NCBI RefSeq assembly: GCF_012910955.1
Contig: NZ_WTVQ01000008.1
Location: 1-64,000 of the forward strand
From: Aromatoleum diolicum
Lineage (GTDB): Bacteria; Pseudomonadota; Gammaproteobacteria; Burkholderiales; Rhodocyclaceae
Length of the DNA: 64,000 nt
Reading direction: 5' to 3'
In this document: piece after piece, positions 44,571-54,171 of the stretch
Layout of the letters: the number at the start of each line of letters is the position of its first letter
Numbering within the stretch: position 1 is the first letter of the stretch
The notes under the pieces: model-generated
The model's database searches: none
Seen by the model: the letters and a program-made list of their open reading frames with translations, nothing else
What the model was told of the DNA's origin: nothing
Translations under genes and position numbers: made by a program

Positions 44571-46454
44571 ATGGTTCCGCGGTCACGCTTTCACCTTGCG
44601 CTGCGTCTTGCGCTGGTCGCCAGTTGCATGGTGCTGGCGGGAGCCGCTGCCTACCATTTCAGCGCACGGGCGCGCCTTGCCGCCTTGCGCATCGACACGC
44701 AGCACGACCTCGACCTGCTCGCCACGGCCGTTGACGGTTCGGTGACGCGCTATGCGCACCTGCCCAGCGCCGTCGGGCTGAACAAGGATGTGCTCGATCT
44801 GCTGCGCGCGCCGCAAAGCGAGCAGGAAAGCCGCCAGCCCGTCGCGAACCACTATCTCGAGCAACTCAACGATTACTTCGGCGGCCTCGCGATCTTCGTG
44901 CTCGACATGCAGGGGACGGTGATCGCGTCCAGCGACTGGGTCTATTCCGACAACCTGCTCGGACAGAACCAGAAGATGCGCAGCTACTTCCAGGCCGCCG
45001 CGCGCGGGGCACCGGATCGCTACTACGCCATCGACGAGACCCGCAACGAAGCGGGCTACTTTTTTGCCCACCCGATCCGCGACGAGCGCCAGGCTTGGCG
45101 TGTCGTCGGCGTGGCGGTGGTCAAGGTCGGTCTGGCCGAACTCGAACGCCGCTGGCTGCCGCAGGATCTGCCGGTGCTGCTCGCCGACGCCAATGGCGTG
45201 GTCGTCCTTGCATCGGTGCCGGAGTGGAAGTACATGGCGCTACGGCCGCTGAGCGGGGAGGTGGCTGCCGAGATCAGCGCCAGCCGGCAATTCGCCGATC
45301 ATGCGATCCGCCCGTTTCCTGTCAGCATCGCGCTCGAGCACGCGGCTTCGGCCCAGGTCGTGTCCTTCCCCGAGGTGCCCACGTTGGCGGGCGAACGGCG
45401 CCTCAAGACCCGTGACTTCCTTGTCGAGAGCCGCCAGCTGGCGGGCACCGGCTGGCGGCTGACGACGTTTGCCGATCTGCGCGAGGCGCGCGCCGACGCG
45501 GCGACGCATGCGGCGCTCGCGGCGGCGGCGACGGGCTGTGTGCTGCTGCTGGCCTTGTTCCTGATGCAGCGTCGCCGCACCTTGAAAAGCCGCGCCGAAG
45601 CCCAGCTGCTGCTGGAAAGGGCCAACGCCGAACTGGAACAGAAGGTGGGCATGCGCACCGCCGATCTGACGGCAGCCAACGAGCGCCTGCGTGCCGAAGT
45701 CGTCGAACGTGAACGCGCCGAACAGACGCTGCGCGCCGCGCAGGACGAACTCGTGCAGGCCGCCAAGCTCGCCGTGCTCGGCCAGCTCGCCACCGGCATC
45801 ACGCACGAACTGACGCAGCCCCTCGGCGCCTTGCGCACCCTTTCGGGCAATGCCATCGAGTTCATGCGGCGCGGCGATCAGGCCACGGCGCAGAACAATC
45901 TGCAGATCATGACGACGCTGGTGGACCGCATGGGGGAGATCATCGACCCGCTCAAGACCTACGCGCGCAAATCGCCAGCACGGCCCCAGTCGGTGGATGT
46001 CGCGCACGCGCTGCGCGGCGCGCTGTTCCTGCTCGACCAGAAGCTGCGCCGCGCCGAGGTGGCGGTGGACAACCACTGCCAGCCAGGGACGGCGCTCGCG
46101 TGGTGCGACCAGAACCGTCTCGAGCAGGTGCTGGTCAACCTGATTGGCAATGCCGTCGATGCGATGGGCGACTGCCCCGTCCGCCGCCTGCGCCTGGAAG
46201 CGGAGGCGGGCAGTGCGGGGCGCCTGCGGGTGCGCGTCATCGACAGTGGTCCGGGTCTCTCCGACGAGGCCCTGGCGCATATTTTCGAACCCTTCTTCAC
46301 CACCAAGCCGGCCGGTGTCGGGCTCGGCCTCGGTCTCGCGATCTCGCAGGACATCGTCCGCGATTTCGGCGGCGACCTGTCCGCGGCCAACCATCCCGAC
46401 GGTGGCGCCGTATTCACGCTGGACCTGCCGGCGGCCGGAGAATCACAGGCATGA
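44571..46454 (+). CDS. aauS: AauS/DctB-type sensor histidine kinase
   Basis: 627 residues from ATG 44571 (weak RBS). N-terminal transmembrane helix (about 7-30), periplasmic double-Cache sensor (about 31-295) with RSYFQAAARGAPDRYYAIDETRNEAGYFFAHPI, second helix (about 310-328), a coiled coil, HisKA with His in ATGITHELTQPLGALRTLSGN, and HATPase with NLIGNAVDAM and GPGLSDEALAHIFEPFFTTK. The Cache part is the C4-dicarboxylate/acidic amino acid type. It should sense external Glu/Asp and phosphorylate the partner regulator. Overlaps aauR by 4 bp. Confidence 0.9.
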   Translation: MVPRSRFHLALRLALVASCMVLAGAAAYHFSARARLAALRIDTQHDLDLLATAVDGSVTRYAHLPSAVGLNKDVLDLLRAPQSEQESRQPVANHYLEQLNDYFGGLAIFVLDMQGTVIASSDWVYSDNLLGQNQKMRSYFQAAARGAPDRYYAIDETRNEAGYFFAHPIRDERQAWRVVGVAVVKVGLAELERRWLPQDLPVLLADANGVVVLASVPEWKYMALRPLSGEVAAEISASRQFADHAIRPFPVSIALEHAASAQVVSFPEVPTLAGERRLKTRDFLVESRQLAGTGWRLTTFADLREARADAATHAALAAAATGCVLLLALFLMQRRRTLKSRAEAQLLLERANAELEQKVGMRTADLTAANERLRAEVVERERAEQTLRAAQDELVQAAKLAVLGQLATGITHELTQPLGALRTLSGNAIEFMRRGDQATAQNNLQIMTTLVDRMGEIIDPLKTYARKSPARPQSVDVAHALRGALFLLDQKLRRAEVAVDNHCQPGTALAWCDQNRLEQVLVNLIGNAVDAMGDCPVRRLRLEAEAGSAGRLRVRVIDSGPGLSDEALAHIFEPFFTTKPAGVGLGLGLAISQDIVRDFGGDLSAANHPDGGAVFTLDLPAAGESQA

Positions 46455-47797
46455 CTTCCACTCCTTCGCTGAATCCTGAGCTCAAGGTCCTCATCATCGA
46501 GGACGATCCCAATGTGCGCCTCGGCTGCGAGCAGGCGATACAACTCGCCGGCATCGCGGTGCACGGCGTGGCCTCGGCCGAGGCGGGACAGCGCCTGGTC
46601 GGTCGTGATTTTCCCGGCATCGTCATCACCGACATGCGCCTGCCGGGCATGGACGGCTTGCAGTTCCTGCGCACCCTCATCGCGCAGGACGCCGCATTGC
46701 CGGTCATCATGATCACCGGCCATGGCGACGTGTCGCTGGCCGTCGAAGCGATGCGCAGCGGCGCCTACGATTTCATTCCCAAGCCCTTCTCGCCGGAGCA
46801 CCTGGTCGAAGTGGTCCGCCGCGCGCTGGAAAAACGCGCGCTGACGATGGAAGTCGAAAGTCTGCGCCGTCGCCTCGACCACCGCGAGGAGATCGAAAAC
46901 CGGCTCGTCGGCCGCTCGCCGCAGATCGAGAAGGTCCGCCGCCTGCTGCTCGACGTCGCCGACACCGCCGTCGACGTGCTGATCCTTGGCGAAACCGGCA
47001 CCGGCAAGGAGATGGTGGCGCGCTGCCTGCACGACCTGAGCAGCCGGCATGGGGCGAACTACGTTGCGCTCAATTGCGGCGGCCTGCCCGACAACCTCAT
47101 CGACAGCGAGCTGTTCGGCCACGAGGCCGGCGCCTTCACCGGGGCGCAAAAGCGGCGCATCGGCAAGATCGAACACGCCAACGGCGGCACGCTGTTCCTC
47201 GACGAAGTCGAAAGCATGCCGATGGCGGTGCAGATCAAGCTGCTGCGCGTGCTGCAGGAACGCGTCGTCGAGCGTCTCGGCTCCAATCAGCTGATTCCCG
47301 TCTCCTGCCGCGTGGTGGCGGCGACCAAGGATGACCTGCGCGAACTCGCCGACCGCCAGAAATTCCGTGCCGACCTGTACTACCGGCTGAACGTTGCCAA
47401 GGTCGAGTTGCCGCCCCTGCGCGAGCGGCGCGAGGACATTCCGCTGCTGCTCGAACACTTCCTGCTGCACGCCGCGCAGCGGCACAACCGGCCGCTGCCC
47501 GAGGTGAGCCGTGAGCAGATGCAGCAGCTGATGACGCACGACTGGCCGGGCAACGTGCGCGAACTGCGTAATGCCGCCGAATGCATCGTCCTTGGGCTGC
47601 CCCGCGATTTCGGCAACACGCCGTCACCGGACACGCGCGCGGCATCATTGGCCGAAGCCGTGGAGAACTTCGAGCGCTCGCTGATCGCCGCCGAACTGCG
47701 CCGGCAGAACGGCAACCTCGCGCGCAGCAGCGAGGCGCTGCAGATCGCCAAGACCACGCTGCACGACAAGATTCGCAAATACGGTCTCGCGAGCTAG
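46451..47797 (+). CDS. aauR: AauR-type sigma54-dependent response regulator
   Basis: 448 residues from ATG 46451. Receiver domain (about 12-125) with [13 protein letters not shown], phosphoacceptor Asp in [12 protein letters not shown] and Lys in [12 protein letters not shown]+ domain with Walker [26 protein letters not shown] carrying the sigma54-contacting GAFTGA, and [12 protein letters not shown]-terminal Fis-type helix-turn-helix ([25 protein letters not shown]). NtrC/DctD class. Its predicted sites lie at 38480-38525, so the operon controls itself in response to acidic amino acids. Confidence 0.93.
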   Translation: MTSTPSLNPELKVLIIEDDPNVRLGCEQAIQLAGIAVHGVASAEAGQRLVGRDFPGIVITDMRLPGMDGLQFLRTLIAQDAALPVIMITGHGDVSLAVEAMRSGAYDFIPKPFSPEHLVEVVRRALEKRALTMEVESLRRRLDHREEIENRLVGRSPQIEKVRRLLLDVADTAVDVLILGETGTGKEMVARCLHDLSSRHGANYVALNCGGLPDNLIDSELFGHEAGAFTGAQKRRIGKIEHANGGTLFLDEVESMPMAVQIKLLRVLQERVVERLGSNQLIPVSCRVVAATKDDLRELADRQKFRADLYYRLNVAKVELPPLRERREDIPLLLEHFLLHAAQRHNRPLPEVSREQMQQLMTHDWPGNVRELRNAAECIVLGLPRDFGNTPSPDTRAASLAEAVENFERSLIAAELRRQNGNLARSSEALQIAKTTLHDKIRKYGLAS

Positions 47798-47892
47798 GCC
47801 GCTCCTGCGGGGCCAACGGACGACACTCTTTGGCGAATTTTCCGCTCACCGCACTAGAATCGACAGGTTTCCTTCCCCTCGAGGACAGCCCC

Positions 47893-49323
47893 GTGACTCT
47901 CGTACGCGACAAACTCTTCATCGGCGGCCGTTGGGTCGCTCCGGTCGGCAGCGGCTCGATCGACGTCATCGATCCGAGCGACGCCTCGGTCTATGCACGC
48001 ATCCCCGAAGGTGCGCCGCCGGACGCGGAAGCCGCGATCGCCGCGGCGCAGGCGGCCTTCGACGCCTGGTCGCGTACGCCGCCGGCGGAACGCGCGGCAT
48101 GCATCGAGCGCATCGCCGCGGGTTTCGAAGCGCGTCGCGACGACCTTGCGGCAGCAATCGCGCACGAAGTCGGAATGCCGCTGAAGCTCGCCGCGCGCGT
48201 GCAGGTTGGCGGTCCGCTCGCGAGCTGGAAGCACTACGCCAAGCTCGCGCGTGAATTCGCATGGGAGGAGCGCGTCGGCCATTCGCTGATCGTGCGCGAG
48301 CCGATCGGCGTGGTTGGCGCGATCACGCCGTGGAACTTCCCGCTCAACCAGATCACGCTGAAAGTCGCGCCGGCGCTCGCGGCAGGCTGCACAGTCGTGC
48401 TGAAGCCGTCCGAAGTCGCACCGATCAACGCCTTCATCCTCGCCGAGATCATCGAGGCGGCGGGCCTGCCGGCCGGCGTGTTCAACCTCGTCAGCGGCTA
48501 CGGCCCGGTCGTCGGCGAAGTGCTCGCGTCCGATCCGCGCGTCGACATGGTGTCCTTCACCGGTTCGACGCGTGCGGGGCGGCGCGTCGCCGAGCTCGCG
48601 GCGGGGACGGTGAAGAGGGTTGCGCTCGAACTCGGCGGCAAGTCCGCGTCGGTGGTGCTCGACGACGCCGACCTCGCGGCCGCGGTGAAGGGCACGGTGT
48701 CGAACTGCCTGCTGAACTCCGGCCAGACCTGCTCGGCGCACACGCGCCTGCTGGTGCCGCGCGCAAAGCTCGCCGAGGCCGCGCAACTCGCCGCGGCAGC
48801 CGCGTCCGCGTTCAAGGTCGGTCCGGCTTTCGCCGACGACAGCCGCCTCGGCCCGCTGGTGTCCGAGGTGCAGCGCGAGCGCGTCATCGGCTACATCCGC
48901 CGCGGCATCGCCGAGGGCGCACAGCTCGCTTGCGGTGGCCCCGACGCGACGCCGGCCGGGGACGGTTTCTTCGTCGCACCGACCGTGCTGGTCGTCGAGG
49001 ACCGCAAGTCCACCGTCGCCCAGGAGGAGATCTTCGGCCCGGTGCTGGTGATCCTGCCGCACGACGGTGACGAGGACGCGATCGCGCTCGCCAACGATTC
49101 GATCTACGGCCTCGGCGGCGGCGTGTGGGCTGGCAGCGACGAGCATGCGCTCGCCGTCGCGCGGCGCATCCGCACGGGCCAGATCGACATCAACGGTGCG
49201 CCGTGGAACCCGCGCGCGCCTTTCGGTGGCTACCGCCAGTCCGGGCTCGGGCGCGAGAACGGCGTCTACGGGCTGGAGGAATTCCTCGAGTACAAGGCGA
49301 TCCAGCTGCCGCCAACGGCCTGA
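47893..49323 (+). CDS. NAD(P)-dependent aldehyde dehydrogenase
   Basis: 476 residues; GTG start at 47893 after GAGGACA, because the ATG-free upstream extension overlaps aauR in another frame. ALDH class features: VGAITPWNFPLNQIT (about 136-150), KPSEVAPI, catalytic Glu in LELGGKSA, nucleophile Cys in NSGQTCSAHTR (about 273-283) and EEIFGPVL near 380. Oxidises an aldehyde to its acid; the substrate is not evident. Single gene with its own promoter region. Confidence 0.92.
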   Translation: MTLVRDKLFIGGRWVAPVGSGSIDVIDPSDASVYARIPEGAPPDAEAAIAAAQAAFDAWSRTPPAERAACIERIAAGFEARRDDLAAAIAHEVGMPLKLAARVQVGGPLASWKHYAKLAREFAWEERVGHSLIVREPIGVVGAITPWNFPLNQITLKVAPALAAGCTVVLKPSEVAPINAFILAEIIEAAGLPAGVFNLVSGYGPVVGEVLASDPRVDMVSFTGSTRAGRRVAELAAGTVKRVALELGGKSASVVLDDADLAAAVKGTVSNCLLNSGQTCSAHTRLLVPRAKLAEAAQLAAAAASAFKVGPAFADDSRLGPLVSEVQRERVIGYIRRGIAEGAQLACGGPDATPAGDGFFVAPTVLVVEDRKSTVAQEEIFGPVLVILPHDGDEDAIALANDSIYGLGGGVWAGSDEHALAVARRIRTGQIDINGAPWNPRAPFGGYRQSGLGRENGVYGLEEFLEYKAIQLPPTA

Positions 49324-49477
49324 CGCGGTCGTGCGGACTTTGGGGGGCGCGGAAACCCAGGCGCCGGTCGCCGGTCGCCGGGAAAAATTCTATTCCGCGA
49401 TTCGCGAACTATGATCAATTCAGGGCGCCGTGCGGCGCTCCCCCAAGAGAGTGATCCGCTGATCCAAGGAGACCAAA

Positions 49478-50347
49478 ATGGCACAGACCGTTGGCTCTGG
49501 CGGCAACGAGTACGTCGAGTTCTGGAATGAGGTCCTCGTTCCCAAGTTCGTAAGATACAAGCATATCCTCGTCGGCGGTCTGACCCACCACAGCGCGAGG
49601 ATCTTCCCGACCCTGTCGGTCAAGGAGGGTGACAAGGTCGTCGATGTCGGCTGCGGTTTCGGCGATACGGCCATCGAATTGGCGCGGCGGGTCGGGCCGC
49701 ATGGTTCCGTGCTGGGTATCGATTGCTGCGACGAGTTTCTCGACTTCGGCCGTCGCGAGGCCGATCGCGCCCGTGTCGGCAATATCCGTTTCGTCGAAGC
49801 CGACGTGCAGACCTATCCCTTCGAGGCGGCGCACGACTTCTGCTTCTCGCGTTTCGGCACGCAGTTCTTCGAGAACCCGGTCGCCGCGCTGCGCAACATG
49901 CGCCAGTCCTTGCGTCCCGGCGGCACGATGACGATGATCGTGTGGCGCCAGATCGAGGACAACCCGTGGCTGGGCCTGCCGAAGGAAGTCATCCTGCGCC
50001 ATCTGCCGCCACCCGGAGACGATGCGCGCAGTTGCGGGCCGGGGCCGTTCTCGATGGCCAATACCGATGTCGTCACGAAGCAGCTCGAGATCGCCGGCTA
50101 CACGGATGTCGAGTTCGAACGCATCGATGCACCGCTGATGGTCGGAACGTCGCTCGACGACGCAGTGGCCTTCCAGCTCGCGCTCGGCCCGGCGGGCGAG
50201 GTGTACCGCGAAGCCGGCGAGCTCGCGACGCAGCGCCATGCGGCGATCGTCGACGCGTTGCAGACGGCCCTGGCCGACTATGTCACCGACGAAGGTGTCG
50301 TACTCGATTCGAGCTCGTGGAAGGTGAGCGCGCGCAATCCGGGCTGA
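49478..50347 (+). CDS. SAM-dependent methyltransferase (UbiE/Methyltransf_11 type)
   Basis: 289 residues, RBS AAGGAGACC. Motif I VVDVGCGFGDTAIELA (about 53-68), acidic GIDCCDEFLDFG, NIRFVEADVQTYPFE, and RFGTQFFENPVAALRNMRQSLRPGG. The C-terminal domain with WLGLPKEVILRHLPPPGDDARSCGPGPF resembles small-molecule methylases of unknown substrate. Convergent with the chromate transporter genes, 12 bp between stops. Confidence 0.88.
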   Translation: MAQTVGSGGNEYVEFWNEVLVPKFVRYKHILVGGLTHHSARIFPTLSVKEGDKVVDVGCGFGDTAIELARRVGPHGSVLGIDCCDEFLDFGRREADRARVGNIRFVEADVQTYPFEAAHDFCFSRFGTQFFENPVAALRNMRQSLRPGGTMTMIVWRQIEDNPWLGLPKEVILRHLPPPGDDARSCGPGPFSMANTDVVTKQLEIAGYTDVEFERIDAPLMVGTSLDDAVAFQLALGPAGEVYREAGELATQRHAAIVDALQTALADYVTDEGVVLDSSSWKVSARNPG

Positions 50348-50359
50348 GCGAGTGGGACG

Positions 50360-50908
50360 CTACACCCACCCCAGGATGCCGGCCACAGCCCCGACCGCGA
50401 TCATCCAGATCGGCGCGAGGCGGGTTTTCAACGTGGTCGCCATCGTCGCGACGATCAGCGCGAGGGCGCCGAGGCGGTGCGCCGGTTCGCCGACGAAGGG
50501 CAGCGACAGCAGCCATCCCGTCGCGAACACCAGACCGACCGTGACCGGCGCGAGCCCCGCGGTGAAGGCGCGCACGCCCGGTGTGTCGCGGCGCCGGCTG
50601 CCCCAGCGGCTGACGCCCAGCGACAGCAGGGTCGAGGGCAGCAGGATGCCGATCAGCGCGGCGGCGGCGCCCGCCACGCCGGCGACCTGGAAGCCGAGTA
50701 CCGGCACGAACAGCACGTTCGGTCCCGGTGCGGCCTGCGCCAGCGCGATGGCGGTGGTGAAGTCGGCGTCGTTCATCCAGCCGCGGTCGACGACCAGATA
50801 GCGATGCATCTCCGGCGCGGTCGACATCGCGCCGCCGATCGACAGCAGCGACAGCATCAGGAAGCGCAGGAAGAGCTCCGCGAGATCGGCCAGGGGCAGG
50901 CTCGTCAT
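50360..50908 (-). CDS. chrA: Chromate transporter half (CHR domain, C-terminal partner)
   Basis: 182 residues from ATG 50908. CHR domain: FLMLSLLSIGGAMSTAPEMHRYLVV, WMNDADFTTAIALAQAAPGPNVLFV with the A-P-G-P motif, and GILLPSTLL. Short-chain CHR proteins work as pairs that together equal a full ChrA. Overlaps the upstream half by one base. Chromate or sulphate-like anion efflux; also possible that the pair serves another anion. Confidence 0.9.
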   Translation of the reverse strand: MTSLPLADLAELFLRFLMLSLLSIGGAMSTAPEMHRYLVVDRGWMNDADFTTAIALAQAAPGPNVLFVPVLGFQVAGVAGAAAALIGILLPSTLLSLGVSRWGSRRRDTPGVRAFTAGLAPVTVGLVFATGWLLSLPFVGEPAHRLGALALIVATMATTLKTRLAPIWMIAVGAVAGILGWV

Positions 50909-51495
50909 CACTGGCCCCCGTCCTGGCGCGCGATGCACCAGCGCGCGAGGCACCAGCCTGCAAGTCCGAGCCCGATCACGACCCATGCCAGCGGCACACG
51001 GAAGACCGTCACCGCGACCAGTGTCGTCAGTCCCAGCAACGCGCACAGCCACGGTCCCAGCGGGTTCCTGCGCAGGGTGCCGAGCATCTTCAGCGCCATC
51101 GCGAGGATCAGCCCTGACGCCACCGCACCCATGCCGCGCAAGGCGCCGGCCACGGCCGGGAAGCTCGCCAGCTGGTTGTAGCTCGCGGCCAGCACCAGCA
51201 CCAGCACCAGCGGCGCAAACAACATGCCGCCGACCGCCGCGAGCGCGCCGCGCCAGCCGAAGAAACGGTCGCCGAGCATCAGCGACAGATTGACAACGTT
51301 CGGCCCCGGCAACAGTTGCGCAACCGAATAGGCGTCGACGAACTCCTCGCGCGTCATCCAGCGGCGCCGGTCGACGAGCTCGCGCTGGGCGACGGCGAGC
51401 ACGCCGCCAAAGCCCTGCAGTGCGAGCACGGTGAAGGCGATGAACAGATCGAACGGGGAGCGTGGGGACAGGCGGGCTTGTGCGGCAGAATTCAC
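50908..51495 (-). CDS. chrA: Chromate transporter half (CHR domain, N-terminal partner)
   Basis: 195 residues if the GTG at 51495 is the start; the frame is open to an ATG at 51696 but that part lacks conservation. CHR features: FIAFTVLALQGFGGVLAVAQRELVDRRRWMTREEFVDAYSVAQLLPGPNVVN with the P-G-P-N motif. Five to six helices. First of the split ChrA pair; the region upstream (51500-51980) contains the divergent promoters. Confidence 0.88.
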   Translation of the reverse strand: MNSAAQARLSPRSPFDLFIAFTVLALQGFGGVLAVAQRELVDRRRWMTREEFVDAYSVAQLLPGPNVVNLSLMLGDRFFGWRGALAAVGGMLFAPLVLVLVLAASYNQLASFPAVAGALRGMGAVASGLILAMALKMLGTLRRNPLGPWLCALLGLTTLVAVTVFRVPLAWVVIGLGLAGWCLARWCIARQDGGQ

Positions 51496-51980
51496 GGTTT
51501 GCGGTGTTCTTGGTTGTGGCGCCGGCGGTAATGGCGCTGCGTTTGAAGCCGTGAGCTTATCCCACTCGGGACGGACATGGCAGAGGCCATCAATGGTCGG
51601 CGTGCGGGATTCAGTTCCTCCTGATTCTTCGAGCGTTCCCCGGGCGCTCAAATGTAAATTCGCCGGCCGGGATATTTTTTCGCCGCACGCGGTCAACCCA
51701 CTAGCCGGAGCCGTGGGCGGAAGGGCTGCATACCGCAGGGATCGATGTAGCGGTCGCAGCCGCGAACAGACCGAAGTGGCATGGTCCGCCTGCTGACGTT
51801 GTTCAACTCACGACCCCGGCGACACAATCCGGCGCCCGACCGCAGCGGTCGGCATCGCGCAATAACCGTCCCGAGAAGACACTTGCGATGACCCGTGCAA
51901 CGCCCGATTCCGCGTGCGATTCCGCAGCCCACGGCGCAGTTCGCCGCGAAGGGCGGGGCCGTGCTGCGTCGGTCAGCGCA

Positions 51981-52403
51981 ATGAATATCGCAGCGCAACG
52001 ATCGGCGTTCGCCCGCGTGTGCGCCCTTGTCGTTTTCGCGTGCGCGACGCACGCCGCCGCGCAGGATGCACCGCCCTACCAGGCCCCCACCGACGCCGAT
52101 GGCGTGCAGCGCGTGACCATCGTCGGCGGCAGCTACTTCTTCAAGCCCGCACGCATCATCGCGAAAGCGGGCCGGCCGCTGGAACTCAAGGTCAGCATGG
52201 AGCAGGGCATCGTCCCGCACCGCTTCGTGCTCGATGGCGCTGACGGCAAGCCGCTCGCCGACATCGAGCTTACCGAAGCGGCGAAAACCGTGCGCGTCGA
52301 ACTCGCCGCGGGCGACTACACGTTTCACTGCCCCAGCCGCCTGCTGATGTTCAAGAGCCATCGCGAGCGTGGCATGTCCGGCATGCTCCAGGTGCGGGAG
52401 TAG
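51981..52403 (+). CDS. Exported cupredoxin-domain protein
   Basis: Start at 51981 (MNIAAQRSAFARVCALVVFACATHAAAQ) yields a clean signal peptide; 140 residues. An ATG at 51888 with GAGAAG upstream is an alternative. The mature domain is cupredoxin-like: VTIVGGSYFFKPARIIAKAGRPLELKVSMEQGIVPHRFVL and GDYTFHCPSRLLMFKSHRERGMSGMLQV with His, Cys and Met in the type 1 copper order (H...C...M). Probably binds copper or acts as an electron carrier. First of five closely spaced genes. Confidence 0.82.
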   Translation: MNIAAQRSAFARVCALVVFACATHAAAQDAPPYQAPTDADGVQRVTIVGGSYFFKPARIIAKAGRPLELKVSMEQGIVPHRFVLDGADGKPLADIELTEAAKTVRVELAAGDYTFHCPSRLLMFKSHRERGMSGMLQVRE

Positions 52404-52406
52404 CGC

Positions 52407-53042
52407 GTGCCATGGCTGCTCCTCGTCCTCGCCCTGATCGGTGGTGACGCGATGGCGGCCGCCGACCCGCTCGCCGACGCCGAAGCTCGATTCCGCACGC
52501 TTGAGAGCTACCGTGTCACGCTGCGCTCGGTCGCCGCCGATGGCGAACGGCAGGTGATCCGCTACGCATGGCGCAGGCCTGGCTGGATCCGCATGGACTT
52601 TGTCGAGCCGCATGGCGGCACGGTGATGATCTACGATCCCGTCGCGCGCCGCGTGCGCCTGTCGCCCTTTGGCCTGAACCACATGCCGACGCTGAACCTT
52701 GCCCCGGACAACCCGCTGATCCGCAGCCCGCGCGGCCACAGCGTCGACCACTCCGACGTCGGCGCGCTGCTCGCGAACCTCGACGAGCTGCGCGCCCGCG
52801 GCAGCATGAGTGTGCCGGCTGACGCCGAAGTCGCCGGCCGGCCCGCGACCGTCATCGAAATCGCGGGTGCGGCCGGGGTCAGTGTCGCCGGCGTGCATCG
52901 CTATCGCGTGTGGCTCGCGCAGGAGGTGCGGTTTCCGCTGAAAGTGCAGAGCTATGAAGCGAGCGGCGAGCTGATCGAGATCGTCGACATGAGCGACGCC
53001 GAATTCGACATCGCGTTTCCCGAGCGTTTCTTTACGCCGTGA
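52407..53042 (+). CDS. LolA-like periplasmic protein
   Basis: 211 residues; GTG start 3 bp after the previous stop. Signal peptide MPWLLLVLALIGGDAMAA, then a LolA/LolB-like half barrel: RTLESYRVTLRSVAADGERQVIRYAWRRPGWIRMDFVEPHGGTVMIYDP. It differs from true LolA in length and in the loop after strand 2. May carry a lipid or lipophilic compound. Coupled to the cupredoxin gene. Confidence 0.72.
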   Translation: MPWLLLVLALIGGDAMAAADPLADAEARFRTLESYRVTLRSVAADGERQVIRYAWRRPGWIRMDFVEPHGGTVMIYDPVARRVRLSPFGLNHMPTLNLAPDNPLIRSPRGHSVDHSDVGALLANLDELRARGSMSVPADAEVAGRPATVIEIAGAAGVSVAGVHRYRVWLAQEVRFPLKVQSYEASGELIEIVDMSDAEFDIAFPERFFTP

Positions 53043-53056
53043 ATCGGGGAGGGGAC

Positions 53057-53629
53057 ATGCGCAGCAACGGCAGCAACCACTACCACCTCACCACGCTGTG
53101 GCAGTTCGACGCGCCGCTGGATGCCGTATGGGAGGCGATCACCCACCCCGAGACCTGGCCGGACTGGTGGGCCGGCGCCGAATGTGTCGTCGCGCTCGAC
53201 CACGGCGACCCCAGCGGTGTCGGCGCGCGCCAGCGTTACACGTGGAAAAGCGTGCTGCCCTACCGGCTGACCTTCGTCAGCCATGTCACCCGCGTCGAAC
53301 ACCAGCGCCTGCTCGAAGGCTTCGTCGAAGGCGAACTCGAAGGTGTCGGCCGCTGGCACTTCGACCGCGAAAACGGCCTCACCATCGTCCGCTACGAATG
53401 GAAAGTGCGCACCACCCGACGCTGGATGAACCTGCTCGCGCCGCTCGCGAAGCCGCTGTTCCGCTGGAACCATGACGCACTGATGCGCAAGGGCGGCCTC
53501 GGCCTCGCCCGGCACATGCGGATGCGGCTCGCAGCGCCGGCGAATGCGGCGCGCGAAACCGCGGACATCGCCGATGCAGCCGGCGACGCCCCCGGCTCGG
53601 CCGATGCCTGCAAGGGCGTCGACCGCTGA
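53057..53629 (+). CDS. SRPBCC (polyketide cyclase-like) protein
   Basis: 190 residues from ATG 53057, chosen for GGGGAGGGG directly upstream; a GTG at 53039 overlaps the previous stop. Helix-grip fold: LTTLWQFDAPLDAVWEAITHPETWPDWWAGAECVV, the standard start, and GVGARQRYTWKSVLPYRLTFVSHV. The C-terminal 40 residues are Ala/Arg/Asp-rich. Could bind a lipid or aromatic ligand, in line with the LolA-like neighbour. Its stop overlaps the next start (TGATG). Confidence 0.8.
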   Translation: MRSNGSNHYHLTTLWQFDAPLDAVWEAITHPETWPDWWAGAECVVALDHGDPSGVGARQRYTWKSVLPYRLTFVSHVTRVEHQRLLEGFVEGELEGVGRWHFDRENGLTIVRYEWKVRTTRRWMNLLAPLAKPLFRWNHDALMRKGGLGLARHMRMRLAAPANAARETADIADAAGDAPGSADACKGVDR

Positions 53630-54171
53630 TGCTTTCGACGACGCGCGCGGCGCTGCGGCGCATCGAATCCCCGCTGCTGCGCGCCGCGGTCGCAGCCCTT
53701 CTCGCGGGCGTCCTCGCCGGCACCGTCGCAACCGCCGCACAGATGCTGCTGTGGTGGCTGGAAGCGACGCCCGTGTTCGACATGCTGCTGCGCGACGCCC
53801 GCCTCACCGCCGCGATCGTCATGGGCCGTGCGGTGCTCGCGTCGGAGCCCGTGTGGCGCTGGGACGCTCTCGCCGTGGCGACGCTGATCCACTTCGCCCT
53901 GTCGCTGATCTACGCCGCGATCGCGCTGCCCTTTGTCAGACGCATGCGCGCAGGCTCCGCGATCGTCGCCGGTGCCGTCTATGGGCTGGCGATCTACGCC
54001 GTCAATCTGCACGGCTTCACCGAACTCTTCCCGTGGTTCACGGTGTCGCGCGGCTGGGTGACAATCCTCACCCACCTTGTTTTCGGAATCTCGCTCGCCT
54101 GGGCGTGCCGCTACTTCGACCCGTTCGCCGACGCGACGGGCGGCACACCCACGGCGCCGCACCAGGCATGA
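53629..54171 (+). CDS. Multi-pass membrane protein, unknown function
   Basis: 180 residues with about five transmembrane segments (about 17-43, 60-75, 84-104, 112-128, 143-160). Notable: AAQMLLWWLEATPVFDMLLRDARL in the first loop and HGFTELFPWFTVSRGWVTILTHLVFG between helices 4 and 5. Starts in the stop of the SRPBCC gene and its own stop overlaps the DUF3025 start by 4 bp. No family recognised with confidence. Confidence 0.75.
   Translation: MLSTTRAALRRIESPLLRAAVAALLAGVLAGTVATAAQMLLWWLEATPVFDMLLRDARLTAAIVMGRAVLASEPVWRWDALAVATLIHFALSLIYAAIALPFVRRMRAGSAIVAGAVYGLAIYAVNLHGFTELFPWFTVSRGWVTILTHLVFGISLAWACRYFDPFADATGGTPTAPHQA

Noticed and set aside
51496-51696. Upstream extension of the chromate transporter half to ATG 51696
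   Set aside because: The added 67 residues are Pro/Thr-rich and unlike CHR proteins; the family starts near the FIAFTVLALQGFGG helix. The GTG at 51495 is preferred, although its RBS is weak.
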